Source: a virus
DNA: 64,000 nt
Reading direction: 5' to 3' (one strand)
IMG/VR virus record: IMGVR_UViG_3300042478_002320
Coordinates: 1 to 64,000 of that record
Part shown: positions 35,231 through 42,363 of the stretch, in pieces
How positions within the stretch are numbered: the first letter of the stretch is position 1
Layout of the letters: each line of letters begins with the position of its first letter
Notes under the pieces: generated by a model
Told to the model about the DNA's origin: nothing
The model's database searches: none
The model's input: the letters and a program-made list of their open reading frames with translations, nothing else
Translations under genes and position numbers: made by a program

Positions 35231-36010
35231 ATGGAAAGTTTATTTAGTTCGTATAAACAAGCATTAAAACTTAAAGAATTAGGTTTTGATGAACCTTGTC
35301 TATATCAATATGTTAGAGATGCTGATAATAATGGGGAATTGATACCTATTATATCAGAAACAAATTACCCTATTGTTAGAGATAATAATCAAGTTTTTAT
35401 TTGTAGCGGAGGAGATTGTTTTGCAGCACCACTAAACTCACAAGCTTTTAGTTGGATTAGAGAGAACTATGGATTGTGTCATTTTATTAATTTTAGTGGA
35501 AAGAATTACTGTAGTGGGTGGGAAGATAGAGATTTCAATGAGTTTGGATATAAAATCTATAATACATATCAAGAAGCAGAATCTCAATGTTTAACTAAGT
35601 TACTAAAATTTGTGAAGAAGATTCAAAAAGAATCTTCAAAAAATATTGACATTGCAGATTCTGAAGATTTAGATTTTAATAAACTAAATAGTACAGATAA
35701 GAATATTATTATTGATTCTAAACTTACCAAAAAGATAGATTTGACTAAAGATGAATTTCAATATCTATCAAATGATAAGAAAGCTGAGTATATTAATGAC
35801 TTTTCTAAATCAGGATTTCATATGCAAAAGTGGTTGTGGAACCAAGCATCAGATAGTCAAAAATCTATGTATATACAATGTAGAATTGATAAGCAATACA
35901 AACTACAAGATTACGAATTCTATTACGCCTCAGAATCTCAGAAAGATACTTATATAGGTAATAGAATTAAGAATGGGTATAATTGGAAGGAATCTTCTCA
36001 AACAATTTAG
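35231..36010 (+). CDS. Hypothetical protein, two regions; N-terminal domain shared with 37843-38184
   Basis: 259 residues. Residues 7-120 (YKQALKLKELGFDEPCLYQY, SQAFSWIRENYGL, YNTYQEAESQCLTKLL) are homologous to the single-domain protein at 37843-38184. This family of short W/Y-rich proteins is frequent in Bacteroidota phages. The C-terminal half is a run of helical repeats (FQYLSNDKKAEYINDFSKSG, YYASESQKDTYIGN). Function unknown. A tRNA-like gene begins 8 nt after the stop. Confidence 0.55.
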   Translation: MESLFSSYKQALKLKELGFDEPCLYQYVRDADNNGELIPIISETNYPIVRDNNQVFICSGGDCFAAPLNSQAFSWIRENYGLCHFINFSGKNYCSGWEDRDFNEFGYKIYNTYQEAESQCLTKLLKFVKKIQKESSKNIDIADSEDLDFNKLNSTDKNIIIDSKLTKKIDLTKDEFQYLSNDKKAEYINDFSKSGFHMQKWLWNQASDSQKSMYIQCRIDKQYKLQDYEFYYASESQKDTYIGNRIKNGYNWKESSQTI

Positions 36011-36018
36011 TACGGAAC

Positions 36019-36142
36019 AGTCAGGTGGTGGAATGGAAGACACTGAAAAACTGTAATGAGGTTTGCCAATCCTCACGTTAAACAAAAAAGGTATCAGCGC
36101 AGAAGTGCGGAAGCATTGCAGGTTCAAATCCTGTCCTGACTA
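36019..36142 (+). tRNA. tRNA-like gene 1 (Leu-like D arm, enlarged anticodon/variable region)
   Basis: Acceptor stem AGTCAGG (36019-36025) pairs perfectly with CCTGACT (36135-36141), discriminator A36142, no encoded CCA. D arm TGGTGGAATGGAAGACAC looks like tRNA-Leu. T arm GCAGG-TTCAAAT-CCTGT is canonical. Between D and T arms are 74 nt instead of about 25-40, with hairpins TGAGG..CCTCA and CGC..GCG, but no regular anticodon stem could be drawn, so the anticodon is not assigned. It could be an intron-bearing tRNA, or a tRNA-like decoy. Confidence 0.55.
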
Positions 36143-36154
36143 CTAAAAACATAT

Positions 36155-36185
36155 TTGGAATTCTAAAAACTTTGTTCTATATTTG
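36155..36185 (+). promoter_or_regulatory. Bacteroidota-type promoter (TTG-N20-TATATTTG)
   Basis: TTG 36155-36157, 20-nt spacer, TATATTTG 36178-36185, 32 nt before the ATG at 36218. Confidence 0.6.
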
Positions 36186-36217
36186 TAATATAGTTAACAG
36201 CAAAAAAAAACAAAAGT

Positions 36218-36604
36218 ATGGAAAATATTTTTAAAATTGCAAAATATGAAGCTACGGAAATCGGCTTCAACCATATTGGTTATGACGATTACAAAATCAC
36301 ATATCATAAAGGTAAAAAATCACATCAAATCAGAATAGTTGTTGATGGTTTTATAACAAATCGAGTTATAAATTTAATTGATGGTAATTCGGGTTATAGA
36401 AATCAAATACTATCAGCAATTAGTGATGTCAAAAATGCTAAAATCGATTTAACGCAAAAACAATCCGAAAAAAATAAAGTAACATTACGTTACATTGAAA
36501 CATTTTATAATAAACTAATTGTTAACAATGTTAAGAGCTATTTAATAGGAATTAGCAAAGAGGAAAGCAGAGACATACTAACGATACATAAATTAATATC
36601 TTAA
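36218..36604 (+). CDS. Hypothetical protein
   Basis: 128 residues, MENIFKIAKYEATEIGFNHI..., basic alpha/beta with a TYHKGKKSHQIRIVVDGF segment. No family recognised. It has its own promoter and lies between tRNA-like genes. Confidence 0.5.
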   Translation: MENIFKIAKYEATEIGFNHIGYDDYKITYHKGKKSHQIRIVVDGFITNRVINLIDGNSGYRNQILSAISDVKNAKIDLTQKQSEKNKVTLRYIETFYNKLIVNNVKSYLIGISKEESRDILTIHKLIS

Positions 36605-36633
36605 AAAAAGCTACTAACAAAATTATATAAAAA

Positions 36634-36957
36634 ATGGTATTTCAAAAACTAAAAAGAGTGTGGTCTCATAATGATATGAACTACATACCTAAATTCAGTG
36701 AAACTTTTCCTGAGTTAAACAAATTATCATACGAAGAAATGTGTGAGAGGTGGAAATCACTTGGAATTAAGTTTTACTCAGAAGAGAAAACAGAAATTAG
36801 TGTATGGATAAGATTTACATTACCTTTTGCATTTATCCTTTTTTTACTAATGTTTTTCTCTTTACCTTTAGTATTTATGATCAGAGGAAAATGGAGCTAT
36901 CCTCATGGCAAAAATAATTTAATACTAAATTGGTTTCGTTCTTTAGGATTAGAGTGA
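36634..36957 (+). CDS. Small membrane protein
   Basis: 107 residues. Starts MVFQKLKRVWSHNDMNY. One strong hydrophobic helix lies at residues 55-82 (WIRFTLPFAFILFLLMFFSL). The C-terminus is basic (MIRGKWSYPHGKNN). A one-pass inner-membrane protein is likely. Function unknown. Confidence 0.5.
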   Translation: MVFQKLKRVWSHNDMNYIPKFSETFPELNKLSYEEMCERWKSLGIKFYSEEKTEISVWIRFTLPFAFILFLLMFFSLPLVFMIRGKWSYPHGKNNLILNWFRSLGLE

Positions 36958-36973
36958 GTTGAAAATAATATAT

Positions 36974-37050
36974 GGTCAGGTGGGCGTAATGAGGAACGGT
37001 TCCGAGTCCATTTAATGGTTGCTTATCAGGTTCGAATCCTGCCCTGACTA
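36974..37050 (+). tRNA. tRNA-like gene 2 (77 nt)
   Basis: Acceptor GGTCAGG (36974-36980) pairs with CCTGACT (37043-37049) with one G-T pair; discriminator A. T arm TCAGG-TTCGAAT-CCTGC has one mismatch. D arm CGT/ACG encloses AATGAGGA. The length is normal, but the central domain folds poorly. One possible 7-nt loop (37010-37016, ATTTAAT) would present TTA, complementary to stop codon UAA, but its stem has mismatches. A suppressor reading is only a possibility. Confidence 0.5.
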
Positions 37051-37143
37051 CAAATGTGTTGTTCCCTTGAGAAAGGAATCTCGTAAGTTCAAAAAAAAAG
37101 TCCGTAATGTAACTCAACACAGAGGGGTTCTCTCCCTCAAAAT

Positions 37144-37258
37144 AGTCAGGTGGCGGAATGGTAACGCAGGGGAAACCCGAGGGGATGTCACAGATGAGTG
37201 TTAAGATGAGTTTGAATCTCAGCTTCTCCTATTACAGGTTCGAATCCTGTCCTGACTA
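37144..37258 (+). tRNA. tRNA-like gene 3 with about 44-nt anticodon-loop insertion
   Basis: Acceptor AGTCAGG/CCTGACT is perfect (37144-37150 with 37251-37257), discriminator A. D arm GCG..CGC encloses GAATGGTAA. T arm ACAGG-TTCGAAT-CCTGT is canonical. An anticodon stem GGGGA (37169-37173) pairs with TCTCC (37225-37229), leaving the usual 4-nt variable region, but the loop is 51 nt instead of 7. So either a short intron or a special domain sits in the anticodon loop. The anticodon cannot be assigned. Confidence 0.6.
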
Positions 37259-37321
37259 CGCAAAAAACATAAGATGGAGTTTCCTTGCCTTGTAAAAGGT
37301 GGGTTTTAAAAATCTAAAGAC

Positions 37322-37394
37322 AGTCAGGTAGCTCAATGGTAGAGCGGGTGCGTAATAGTAGTTGCCGTAGCAGGTTCGATTCCTGTCCTGACCA
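37322..37394 (+). tRNA. tRNA-like gene 4 (73 nt, near-canonical outside the anticodon arm)
   Basis: Acceptor AGTCAGG with CCTGACC (37387-37393; first pair A-C), D arm GCTC-AATGGTA-GAGC perfect, T arm GCAGG-TTCGATT-CCTGT good. The length is standard. The anticodon stem is weak: GGTG can pair with TGCC (two wobbles), giving a loop enlarged to about 10-12 nt around GTAATAGTAG. Reading by position only would give anticodon AAT, which I do not trust. Confidence 0.6.
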
Positions 37395-37415
37395 CTAAAC
37401 TAAAAACCAAAAATA

Positions 37416-37652
37416 ATGTTAGGAAAATTAATCATTGTTACACTTTATGTCTATGTATGTATTCCTCTTTCAAATGGAGGTAAGGAAGAGTATATAGAAA
37501 GGGCAGGAAGAGCCTCTTTTGAAGTACGAGGTACATTCACTAATACTGACTCTCTAATAATGGAGACTGTCAAAAAGTATGGAGTTGATCTCCAATATAA
37601 CTCAGTTAAGACTGAGATAGAGACATTAAGGATTAAATGTGAATGTAATTAA
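37416..37652 (+). CDS. Small exported or lipoprotein-like protein
   Basis: 78 residues. MLGKLIIVTLYVYVCIPLSN-G is a plausible signal peptide (two Cys-free turns before a cleavage site near residue 21). The mature part is acidic (KYGVDLQYNSVKTEIETLRI) and ends KCECN. No family recognised. Confidence 0.45.
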   Translation: MLGKLIIVTLYVYVCIPLSNGGKEEYIERAGRASFEVRGTFTNTDSLIMETVKKYGVDLQYNSVKTEIETLRIKCECN

Positions 37653-37669
37653 AAGTAATTATATTGTAT

Positions 37670-37797
37670 GGCAAGGTGGCGTGGCGGGAGGACGCAGGAG
37701 CACTATACGTTGGGTCGAGACTAACCTACTGAAAAGTAGTAATTTAAGAGATAAAAATGGGTTCTGTCTGTGGGTTCGAATCCCACCCTTGCTGCCA
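37670..37797 (+). tRNA. tRNA-like gene 5 with encoded CCA and about 52-nt anticodon-loop insertion
   Basis: Acceptor GGCAAGG (37670-37676) pairs with CCTTGCT (37787-37793), discriminator G37794, then encoded CCA 37795-37797. D arm GCGT/ACGC and T arm GTGGG-TTCGAAT-CCCAC are perfect. Anticodon stem GGAGC (37697-37701) pairs with GTTCT (37761-37765), followed by a 4-nt variable region. The anticodon loop is 59 nt and contains a CTACT-GAAA-AGTAG hairpin. Unlike genes 1-4 it has another acceptor sequence and carries CCA. Confidence 0.65.
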
Positions 37798-37842
37798 TAT
37801 AGTAATCAAAATCAAAATAAATGAACAAAAAAACATTAAATC

Positions 37843-38184
37843 ATGAAAAATGAATTCATTCCATACGAACAAGCGTTGGAACTAAAAGAACTTGGATTTG
37901 ATGAACCCTGTTTTGGTAAATTTTACTATAGTCATTTAGAAATTGGAGGAAATTGGCGTAATGATGATTTTAAAGAAGACCCTGATATTTTTATTTCGGC
38001 ACCACTATACCAACAAGTTTTTCGTTGGTTTAGAGAGAAGTATGGTGTTTATTTTCACCCACAAAAATTCGATGAAAGTAGATGGTGGATTCAATGGGGT
38101 TATTGGAATAGTTCTGTTTTCGAAACCTATGAAGAGGCTGAACTTGAATGTGTTAACAAATTAATAGAAATAGCGAAACTATGA
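37843..38184 (+). CDS. Hypothetical protein, single-domain homologue of 35231-36010
   Basis: 113 residues. YEQALELKELGFDEPCFGKF, YQQVFRWFREKYGVYF and SVFETYEEAELECVNKLIEI define the family shared with 35231-36010. Such proteins are common in Bacteroidota phages and some hosts; function unknown. Its TGA overlaps the next ATG by 4 nt. Confidence 0.6.
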   Translation: MKNEFIPYEQALELKELGFDEPCFGKFYYSHLEIGGNWRNDDFKEDPDIFISAPLYQQVFRWFREKYGVYFHPQKFDESRWWIQWGYWNSSVFETYEEAELECVNKLIEIAKL

Positions 38185-38327
38185 ACATAGAAATAAGTTG
38201 GAATCATTTAGGAGGCAGTTGGTGGTTTGAATTAGGCATAGGTTGTCAGACAACAGAATATCATCCCAATAAGAAAATGGTATTTACGATATCTTTAGGT
38301 ATTGCTACTATTTATGTTAGATGGTAA
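38181..38327 (+). CDS. Small hypothetical protein, 48 aa
   Basis: Starts inside the ATGA overlap with the previous gene: MNIEISWNHLGGSWWFELGI...ATIYVRW, stop 38325-38327. Trp- and Gly-rich, probably a small beta protein. The coupling and family-like motif (SWWFELGI) support translation. Confidence 0.5.
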   Translation: MNIEISWNHLGGSWWFELGIGCQTTEYHPNKKMVFTISLGIATIYVRW

Positions 38328-38389
38328 AATCACAACATATTTGAATAACGGTGATAATCACTGTAGAATACTAAAATTTCAGACAAAAA

Positions 38390-38409
38390 ACATTAACATA
38401 ACATTAACA
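38390..38409 (+). promoter_or_regulatory. Paired upstream box ACATTAACATAACATTAACA
   Basis: Two ACATTAACA half-sites 11 nt apart lie 9 nt upstream of the -33 TTG of the next promoter. It is the best copy of this recurring box and a candidate activator or UP-like site. Confidence 0.55.
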
Positions 38410-38418
38410 AAATTAAAA

Positions 38419-38449
38419 TTGACTATTTATAAAAAATAGATCATCTTTG
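38419..38449 (+). promoter_or_regulatory. Bacteroidota-type promoter of the DUF6745-like gene
   Basis: TTG 38419-38421, 20-nt spacer, CATCTTTGC (38442-38450; one mismatch to TAnnTTTG). It lies 35 nt before the ATG at 38485 and may drive the following pair and the mini-gene array. Confidence 0.55.
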
Positions 38450-38484
38450 CAGAGTCAAATTTTTTGAGTTACAAATCAACAAAC

Positions 38485-39438
38485 ATGAGTAAAATTGAAA
38501 AACTAACTCCTGAACAGGAGTCCAAATTAGAGTCTCACAGAGATAAGTGGTTGAGCAAGGTATTTAATTACGAATACTATAATAACCATGATGCTGCTAA
38601 AACAGAAGTTTCTATTAAGAAACTTTACAAATTCTGCGGGTTGTCAGAACCTGAAGTAATGCTTTTAGACAGCCCGATGGCTTGTCAAGTAAAAGTCAAT
38701 GAGTTATTAGGAAATGAAACTATGGTTTACGAACCGTTCTCATCCTACATCAACGTTGATGACATTTCTTGGCTATCCTTTTACAGCTTTTTTATGGACA
38801 ATTTTGATATCTTAGATGAGTTCAAAAAAGATTTCAACTTAATATCAGAATGTGTTGAGAACAGTTACCTTCAAATCCAAATGGATACTGTATGTTTAGT
38901 GTCTAAATATCCAAAGATAATAAACAGAAATGCCAACAAAGATTTACATTGTACAACAGGATACGCAATTGAGTTTGCAGATGGATATGGACAACACTAT
39001 GTAAACGGAAGATTTATTGAAGAGTCTGTATTCAATGAATGTATGACCTTAGAGAATGCTACGATTTTATTTCATACTCAGACTAATGAAGACATCAAAG
39101 CAGGAATTATTACAATAATCAAAGAGAATTTCGGTAACGAAGGTTTACTCAAGATGTTAGATGCTACTTTAGTTGATGAGAAGACTATTAAGCATGAAAA
39201 TGACTACGAGGAGATTGTTAGAATTTATAAGAGTAATAAATCTTATTCATTCTTACAGAATAGTAAAGGAGAGATGGATCAGCCATATGCATGGATTGAA
39301 TTCACTTGTCCGAGTACTAAATCTACTTATCTTATTGACACCTGCCCAACTTTTTCGGATGCAGTAGAATGTGCCAAATGGCATAGACCAAACAATGTAC
39401 CAAGTAGCCTTAGTTATATTTGGAGTTCAGCAAATTAA
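38485..39438 (+). CDS. DUF6745-like protein (repeat-less version)
   Basis: 317 residues from the ATG at 38485; an upstream TTG would fall in the transcript leader. LTPEQESKLESHRDKWL, a W-L-S-F-Y-S-F-F core, CTTGYAIEFADGYGQHYVNG and a C-terminal WIEFTCPSTKSTYLI fit my memory of DUF6745-type proteins. In bacterial relatives (mainly actinobacteria) I recall a long (D/A)-Q-V-W/R tetrapeptide-repeat tract just before the WL-FYDFF core. That tract is absent here, whereas the genes directly downstream encode such repeats as separate proteins. Function unknown. The gene is 14 nt upstream of its partner. Confidence 0.6.
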   Translation: MSKIEKLTPEQESKLESHRDKWLSKVFNYEYYNNHDAAKTEVSIKKLYKFCGLSEPEVMLLDSPMACQVKVNELLGNETMVYEPFSSYINVDDISWLSFYSFFMDNFDILDEFKKDFNLISECVENSYLQIQMDTVCLVSKYPKIINRNANKDLHCTTGYAIEFADGYGQHYVNGRFIEESVFNECMTLENATILFHTQTNEDIKAGIITIIKENFGNEGLLKMLDATLVDEKTIKHENDYEEIVRIYKSNKSYSFLQNSKGEMDQPYAWIEFTCPSTKSTYLIDTCPTFSDAVECAKWHRPNNVPSSLSYIWSSAN

Positions 39439-39452
39439 AATTAAAAAAAATT

Positions 39453-39842
39453 ATGAAAAGTAAGTTAAATTTCGACAAGAAGTCCTTTCACCAAGGAGAT
39501 GTTCAATTTTTCCAATTGAATAAACTACCGAAAGGCATTAAGAAGATTGAGAAGCAATTTATTGCTGCATCGGAAAGATCAGGAAGCTTTCATGCCCTAT
39601 TCGGAAATTATGACATCTACGAATTTGAGGATGGAGGATTCGTAATCGATGCTCACGAAGAATGCATCTTGAATCATTCATTACAATCAGAGCTAAGGGG
39701 TTTAGGCGTTAGTTTAGACAAAGCTATGATTACAGCTAAAAAAGACCATAGGCACACTGTTGTCCCTCCGGGTAAATACTTCGTTGGTATTCAAACAAGG
39801 TTTGATCCTTTAGAGAATGCAAAGAAGAATGTAACTGACTAA
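39453..39842 (+). CDS. Partner protein of the DUF6745-like gene
   Basis: 129 residues from ATG 39453 (MKSKLNFDKKSFHQGDVQFF). It has the G-D-V-x-x-x-x-x-x-x-L-P opening, GGFVIDAHEECILNH in the middle and DHRHTVVPPGKYFVGIQTRF near the end. This GDV...H..H..(V/L)PPG.Y.V..Q pattern is, from memory, that of the small protein encoded beside DUF6745 genes in bacteria. It is probably a small beta-barrel. The conserved pairing suggests the two act together. Confidence 0.6.
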   Translation: MKSKLNFDKKSFHQGDVQFFQLNKLPKGIKKIEKQFIAASERSGSFHALFGNYDIYEFEDGGFVIDAHEECILNHSLQSELRGLGVSLDKAMITAKKDHRHTVVPPGKYFVGIQTRFDPLENAKKNVTD

Positions 39843-39869
39843 ATTTTAATTTGTTTGTTGTAAGTGTAA

Positions 39870-39900
39870 GGGGCATATATTGTATTAACATATATGCTCC
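39870..39900 (+). terminator. Hairpin before the mini-gene array
   Basis: GGGGCATATA pairs with TATATGCTCC around a TGTATTAACA loop, followed by TTCAC. Without a long U tract it may be a weak terminator, attenuator or RNase-protecting stem between the DUF6745 pair and the array. Confidence 0.4.
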
Positions 39901-39921
39901 TTCACATAAAAGCACATAGTT

Positions 39922-40140
39922 ATGGAAAATATAAATGATATTCTATTATCGCATATTCATAAAGTTAGAGATAAGCTATATGTTATAATAGGCACTCCTC
40001 AATCAGATGGAAATTATTTTAATGATACCATTGAAACAGATTTAGATATAAATTCTGATAATTTTGATACTATGAGTAATCAATTATGGGGAGATGTTGG
40101 TGATAATCTTAGGAGGTCTTTTCTCAAAAATACTAAATAG
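39922..40140 (+). CDS. Array mini-protein A1 (72 aa)
   Basis: First member of the tandem mini-gene array. MENINDILLSHIHKVRDKLY opens it, and the later QLWGDVGDNLR shows the family W/V spacing, but no regular tetrapeptide repeat is left. The gene starts at AGTTATGG, the array's shared start context, and is followed 2 nt later by A2. Function unknown. Confidence 0.55.
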   Translation: MENINDILLSHIHKVRDKLYVIIGTPQSDGNYFNDTIETDLDINSDNFDTMSNQLWGDVGDNLRRSFLKNTK

Positions 40141-40142
40141 TT

Positions 40143-40343
40143 ATGAAAAATTTGCGAGAGGACATTCACGAAATCTTAGTCTACACCATTTTAAAAGAAA
40201 TGTGGGAAGAATCTAATACTAAAATAGTATTCTTTAAGATAGTAGAAGTTGAATATCATATCAAAGATAAAGTATCAGATCAATTATATCATAATATAGC
40301 TCTAAACCTAAGTGATGAAATCGATAAAAGATATAATCTTTAA
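40143..40343 (+). CDS. Array mini-protein A2 (66 aa)
   Basis: MKNLREDIHEILVYTILKEM-WEES, with VEYHIKDKVSDQLYHN showing degenerate family repeats. Starts at TAGTTATGAAAAAT, the shared array start. The final 29 nt overlap A3 in another frame. Confidence 0.55.
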   Translation: MKNLREDIHEILVYTILKEMWEESNTKIVFFKIVEVEYHIKDKVSDQLYHNIALNLSDEIDKRYNL

Positions 40344-40563
40344 AAAATTAAGGAGTGGTATTATAGAGAATATTGATAATTCATTGAATACAGATATTCT
40401 ATCAGGAAGTGTAAAAGTTATCGTAATCATTACACTAATGCATAAAATTAAGGATGAGATGTGGATACACTATAGTATAGAAATCCAAATTAATTCAGCA
40501 TTAAATCGTGTTTTATATCCTCAAGGAAATCTTTTTAATCAATATCTACGAAAACCTGTATGA
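40315..40563 (+). CDS. Array mini-protein A3 (82 aa)
   Basis: Begins MKSIKDIIFKKLRSG, like other members (MKS/MKN). The ATG at 40315 is preferred to an upstream GTG because it gives the family start. Degenerate repeats include KIKDEMWIHYSIEIQINSAL. Its TGA overlaps the A4 ATG. Confidence 0.5.
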   Translation: MKSIKDIIFKKLRSGIIENIDNSLNTDILSGSVKVIVIITLMHKIKDEMWIHYSIEIQINSALNRVLYPQGNLFNQYLRKPV

Positions 40564-40745
40564 ATAAAATAGAAGACTACAGTGATATTATATGTAAAAA
40601 ATTTACTAATCCTATGAATGAGGCTTTAGTTAGTAGAGTATCAATTAAAGCTCAATCTTTAATTAGTTTCTATACATCTAAACCTACTATGAATCAGATT
40701 TGGAGTCAACTGTTTTTTACGGTTAAGCAGAATGTAAAACTATGA
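40560..40745 (+). CDS. Array mini-protein A4 (61 aa)
   Basis: MNKIEDYSDIICKKFTNPMN, then MNQIWSQLFFTVKQNVKL: W at the family position and the canonical C-terminus QNVKL. Coupled to A3 by ATGA. Confidence 0.6.
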   Translation: MNKIEDYSDIICKKFTNPMNEALVSRVSIKAQSLISFYTSKPTMNQIWSQLFFTVKQNVKL

Positions 40746-40749
40746 AAAT

Positions 40750-40977
40750 ATGAAAAACATAAGTAGTAGAATTAGAATTAGATGTTATGAATCACTTCAT
40801 AGTCTTATAAAAAAAATTGATAATAATGTAAAATCAAAAGCAAAAGACAAAGTGACTGATGATGTAGAGGTAGAAATTAACTCTCAGATATGGGAAAAAT
40901 TGCTTGATGGATCTTTTCATGGAATAGCTAATGATTCCTATACTTTAAATCACAAAGTAAAAATTGACAATGACTAA
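40750..40977 (+). CDS. Array mini-protein A5 (75 aa)
   Basis: MKNISSRIRIRCYESLHSLI, then KSKAKDKVTDDVEVEINSQI-WEKL. Family start, alternating V/I with polar residues every four positions, single W near the end. Overlaps A6 by 8 nt. Confidence 0.55.
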   Translation: MKNISSRIRIRCYESLHSLIKKIDNNVKSKAKDKVTDDVEVEINSQIWEKLLDGSFHGIANDSYTLNHKVKIDND

Positions 40978-41164
40978 AATTATAAACGTTTCAAGTAAAC
41001 TAAGTGAATTTACAAATAAAGTAATTCGAGACAAAGGAACAATACCTATCCGAAACAATGTTGCTTTACGTACATATGATAGAACCTTAGTATATATGTG
41101 GGGTTATGTAAATTTCAATATGTCTGTAAGAAATAATATTAGGTGGTTTATAAACAAAGAATGA
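40970..41164 (+). CDS. Array mini-protein A6 (64 aa)
   Basis: MTKIINVSSKLSEFTNKVIR, then IPIRNNVALRTYDRTLVYMW. Diverged member; ATG 40970 chosen over an upstream TTG. Followed 4 nt later by A7. Confidence 0.5.
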   Translation: MTKIINVSSKLSEFTNKVIRDKGTIPIRNNVALRTYDRTLVYMWGYVNFNMSVRNNIRWFINKE

Positions 41165-41168
41165 AGTT

Positions 41169-41372
41169 ATGAAAAATATAGGCGCACAATTAGCAAGTCA
41201 CATAGATAGCAAAACTTATTCTTCACTTATTCATAATAAATTGAAGAATCATTCGAGTTCTATAATATGGGTACATATTTGGAATGCTATAAGGAGTCCT
41301 ATAGATAATGAAATATCATTAAGGATATGTGCAGAAATATTTCATAGAATACGAAAAGATATAGATTTATGA
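41169..41372 (+). CDS. Array mini-protein A7 (67 aa)
   Basis: MKNIGAQLASHIDSKTYSSL, then SSIIWVHIWNAIRSPIDNEI and C-terminus RKDIDL, a variant of QNIKL. Starts at GAAGTTATGAAAAAT. TGA overlaps the A8 ATG. Confidence 0.55.
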   Translation: MKNIGAQLASHIDSKTYSSLIHNKLKNHSSSIIWVHIWNAIRSPIDNEISLRICAEIFHRIRKDIDL

Positions 41373-41533
41373 TAAATATAGAGCATATCCTATGGGATAA
41401 AATACTTGAACATTTCTCAGATAACATACTTAATCAAGTACATTCTGAAGTTCAGACTTATATACAGAATGAGATAGGAAATCCATTGTGGACTCAAATA
41501 GATGATAGAATAGGAATAATTATGAAGTCATGA
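41369..41533 (+). CDS. Array mini-protein A8 (54 aa)
   Basis: MINIEHILWDKILEHFSDNI-LNQVHSEVQTYIQNEIGN, then PLWTQIDDRIG. Clear tetrapeptide phase (LNQV HSEV QTYI QNEI). ATGA overlap at the start and at the end, where the last codons of A8 contain the A9 ATG. Confidence 0.6.
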   Translation: MINIEHILWDKILEHFSDNILNQVHSEVQTYIQNEIGNPLWTQIDDRIGIIMKS

Positions 41534-41730
41534 AAAGCGTAAGTAACAAGATATTAGATAGATTGTCTGAGATTGAACTAACTACATTTTGGAATAAATC
41601 AGTTGAAATGACAAATTCTAAGGTATGGCATCAAGTGAGGATGAACCTAAAATCTCCTGTACAAAATGAACTAAATATTCAGCTATGGACTCAAATAGAA
41701 CGTGCAGTAAAGAGAAAAGTTAGTTTATGA
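41530..41730 (+). CDS. Array mini-protein A9 (66 aa)
   Basis: MKSVSNKILDRLSEIELTTF, KVWHQVRMNLKSPVQNELNI-QLWTQIERAV and C-terminus KRKVSL. ATGA overlaps on both sides. Confidence 0.6.
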   Translation: MKSVSNKILDRLSEIELTTFWNKSVEMTNSKVWHQVRMNLKSPVQNELNIQLWTQIERAVKRKVSL

Positions 41731-41912
41731 AAAATATTAGAGGTTATTTACGGATTCGTATATGGTATAAGAGGAACAACTTTAGTTCCATAGCACAAAT
41801 TAAAGTCTTGAATACAGAAGAGAATGTAATAGGTCGTATTCTATGGGATCCTATAGTAGATCAAGTAGAGAGCCGGGTAAGTAGTCCATTAGAAATAAAT
41901 ATGAAATTATGA
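41727..41912 (+). CDS. Array mini-protein A10 (61 aa)
   Basis: MKNIRGYLRIRIWYKRNNFS, then ILWDPIVDQVESRVSSPLEI and C-terminus NMKL. Starts in the ATGA overlap with A9. Confidence 0.6.
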   Translation: MKNIRGYLRIRIWYKRNNFSSIAQIKVLNTEENVIGRILWDPIVDQVESRVSSPLEINMKL

Positions 41913-41915
41913 GTT

Positions 41916-42140
41916 ATGAATAGTGTAGATACTACAGTAATGCGTATAGTAAAAAATCAACTATTGTATAAGATACTTGATGCAGTAAAATATCGAGTAG
42001 ATTATCAAGTAAAGAATGATGTAAAAGATGAGACAGTTAATAAAATATGGGATCAGATAGATAGTACATTATATTTTGAAGTAAAGGAACAATTAGGAAA
42101 ACAAGTATACTTACATAATTCTGTAAAACAAAATATATAG
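41916..42140 (+). CDS. Array mini-protein A11 (74 aa)
   Basis: MNSVDTTVMRIVKNQLLYKI-LDAVKYRVDYQVKNDVKDE, then TVNKIWDQIDSTLYFEVKEQ and C-terminus SVKQNI. Regular four-residue phase (YRVD YQVK NDVK DETV NKIW DQID). Confidence 0.65.
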   Translation: MNSVDTTVMRIVKNQLLYKILDAVKYRVDYQVKNDVKDETVNKIWDQIDSTLYFEVKEQLGKQVYLHNSVKQNI

Positions 42141-42142
42141 TT

Positions 42143-42328
42143 ATGAAAAATATTGAAAATGAGTTAGTAAAATTTGATCGTGATACAATGTGGTTTATAT
42201 TATATGGTAATTTACATTTTCGTATAATTAATCAAGTAACTAATCAAATTTTACATCCTATAGGAAATACTCAAAGACATATGTCTCCTGTCACAGATGT
42301 TATTAAAATGAAAATATCGTTTAAATAG
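42143..42328 (+). CDS. Array mini-protein A12 (61 aa)
   Basis: MKNIENELVKFDRDTMWFIL, then FRIINQVTNQILHPIGN. Partly degenerate repeats. Starts at TAGTTATGAAAAAT. Followed by a 35-nt gap. Confidence 0.55.
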   Translation: MKNIENELVKFDRDTMWFILYGNLHFRIINQVTNQILHPIGNTQRHMSPVTDVIKMKISFK

Positions 42329-42363
42329 CCGATACGTAACAGAACTCAAACAATCATTAAATT

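Noticed and set aside
36974-37050. Ochre-suppressor tRNA
   Set aside because: The stem that would present TTA has mismatches. A suppressor would also matter only if late genes used TAA as sense, and the frames here end normally at TAA.
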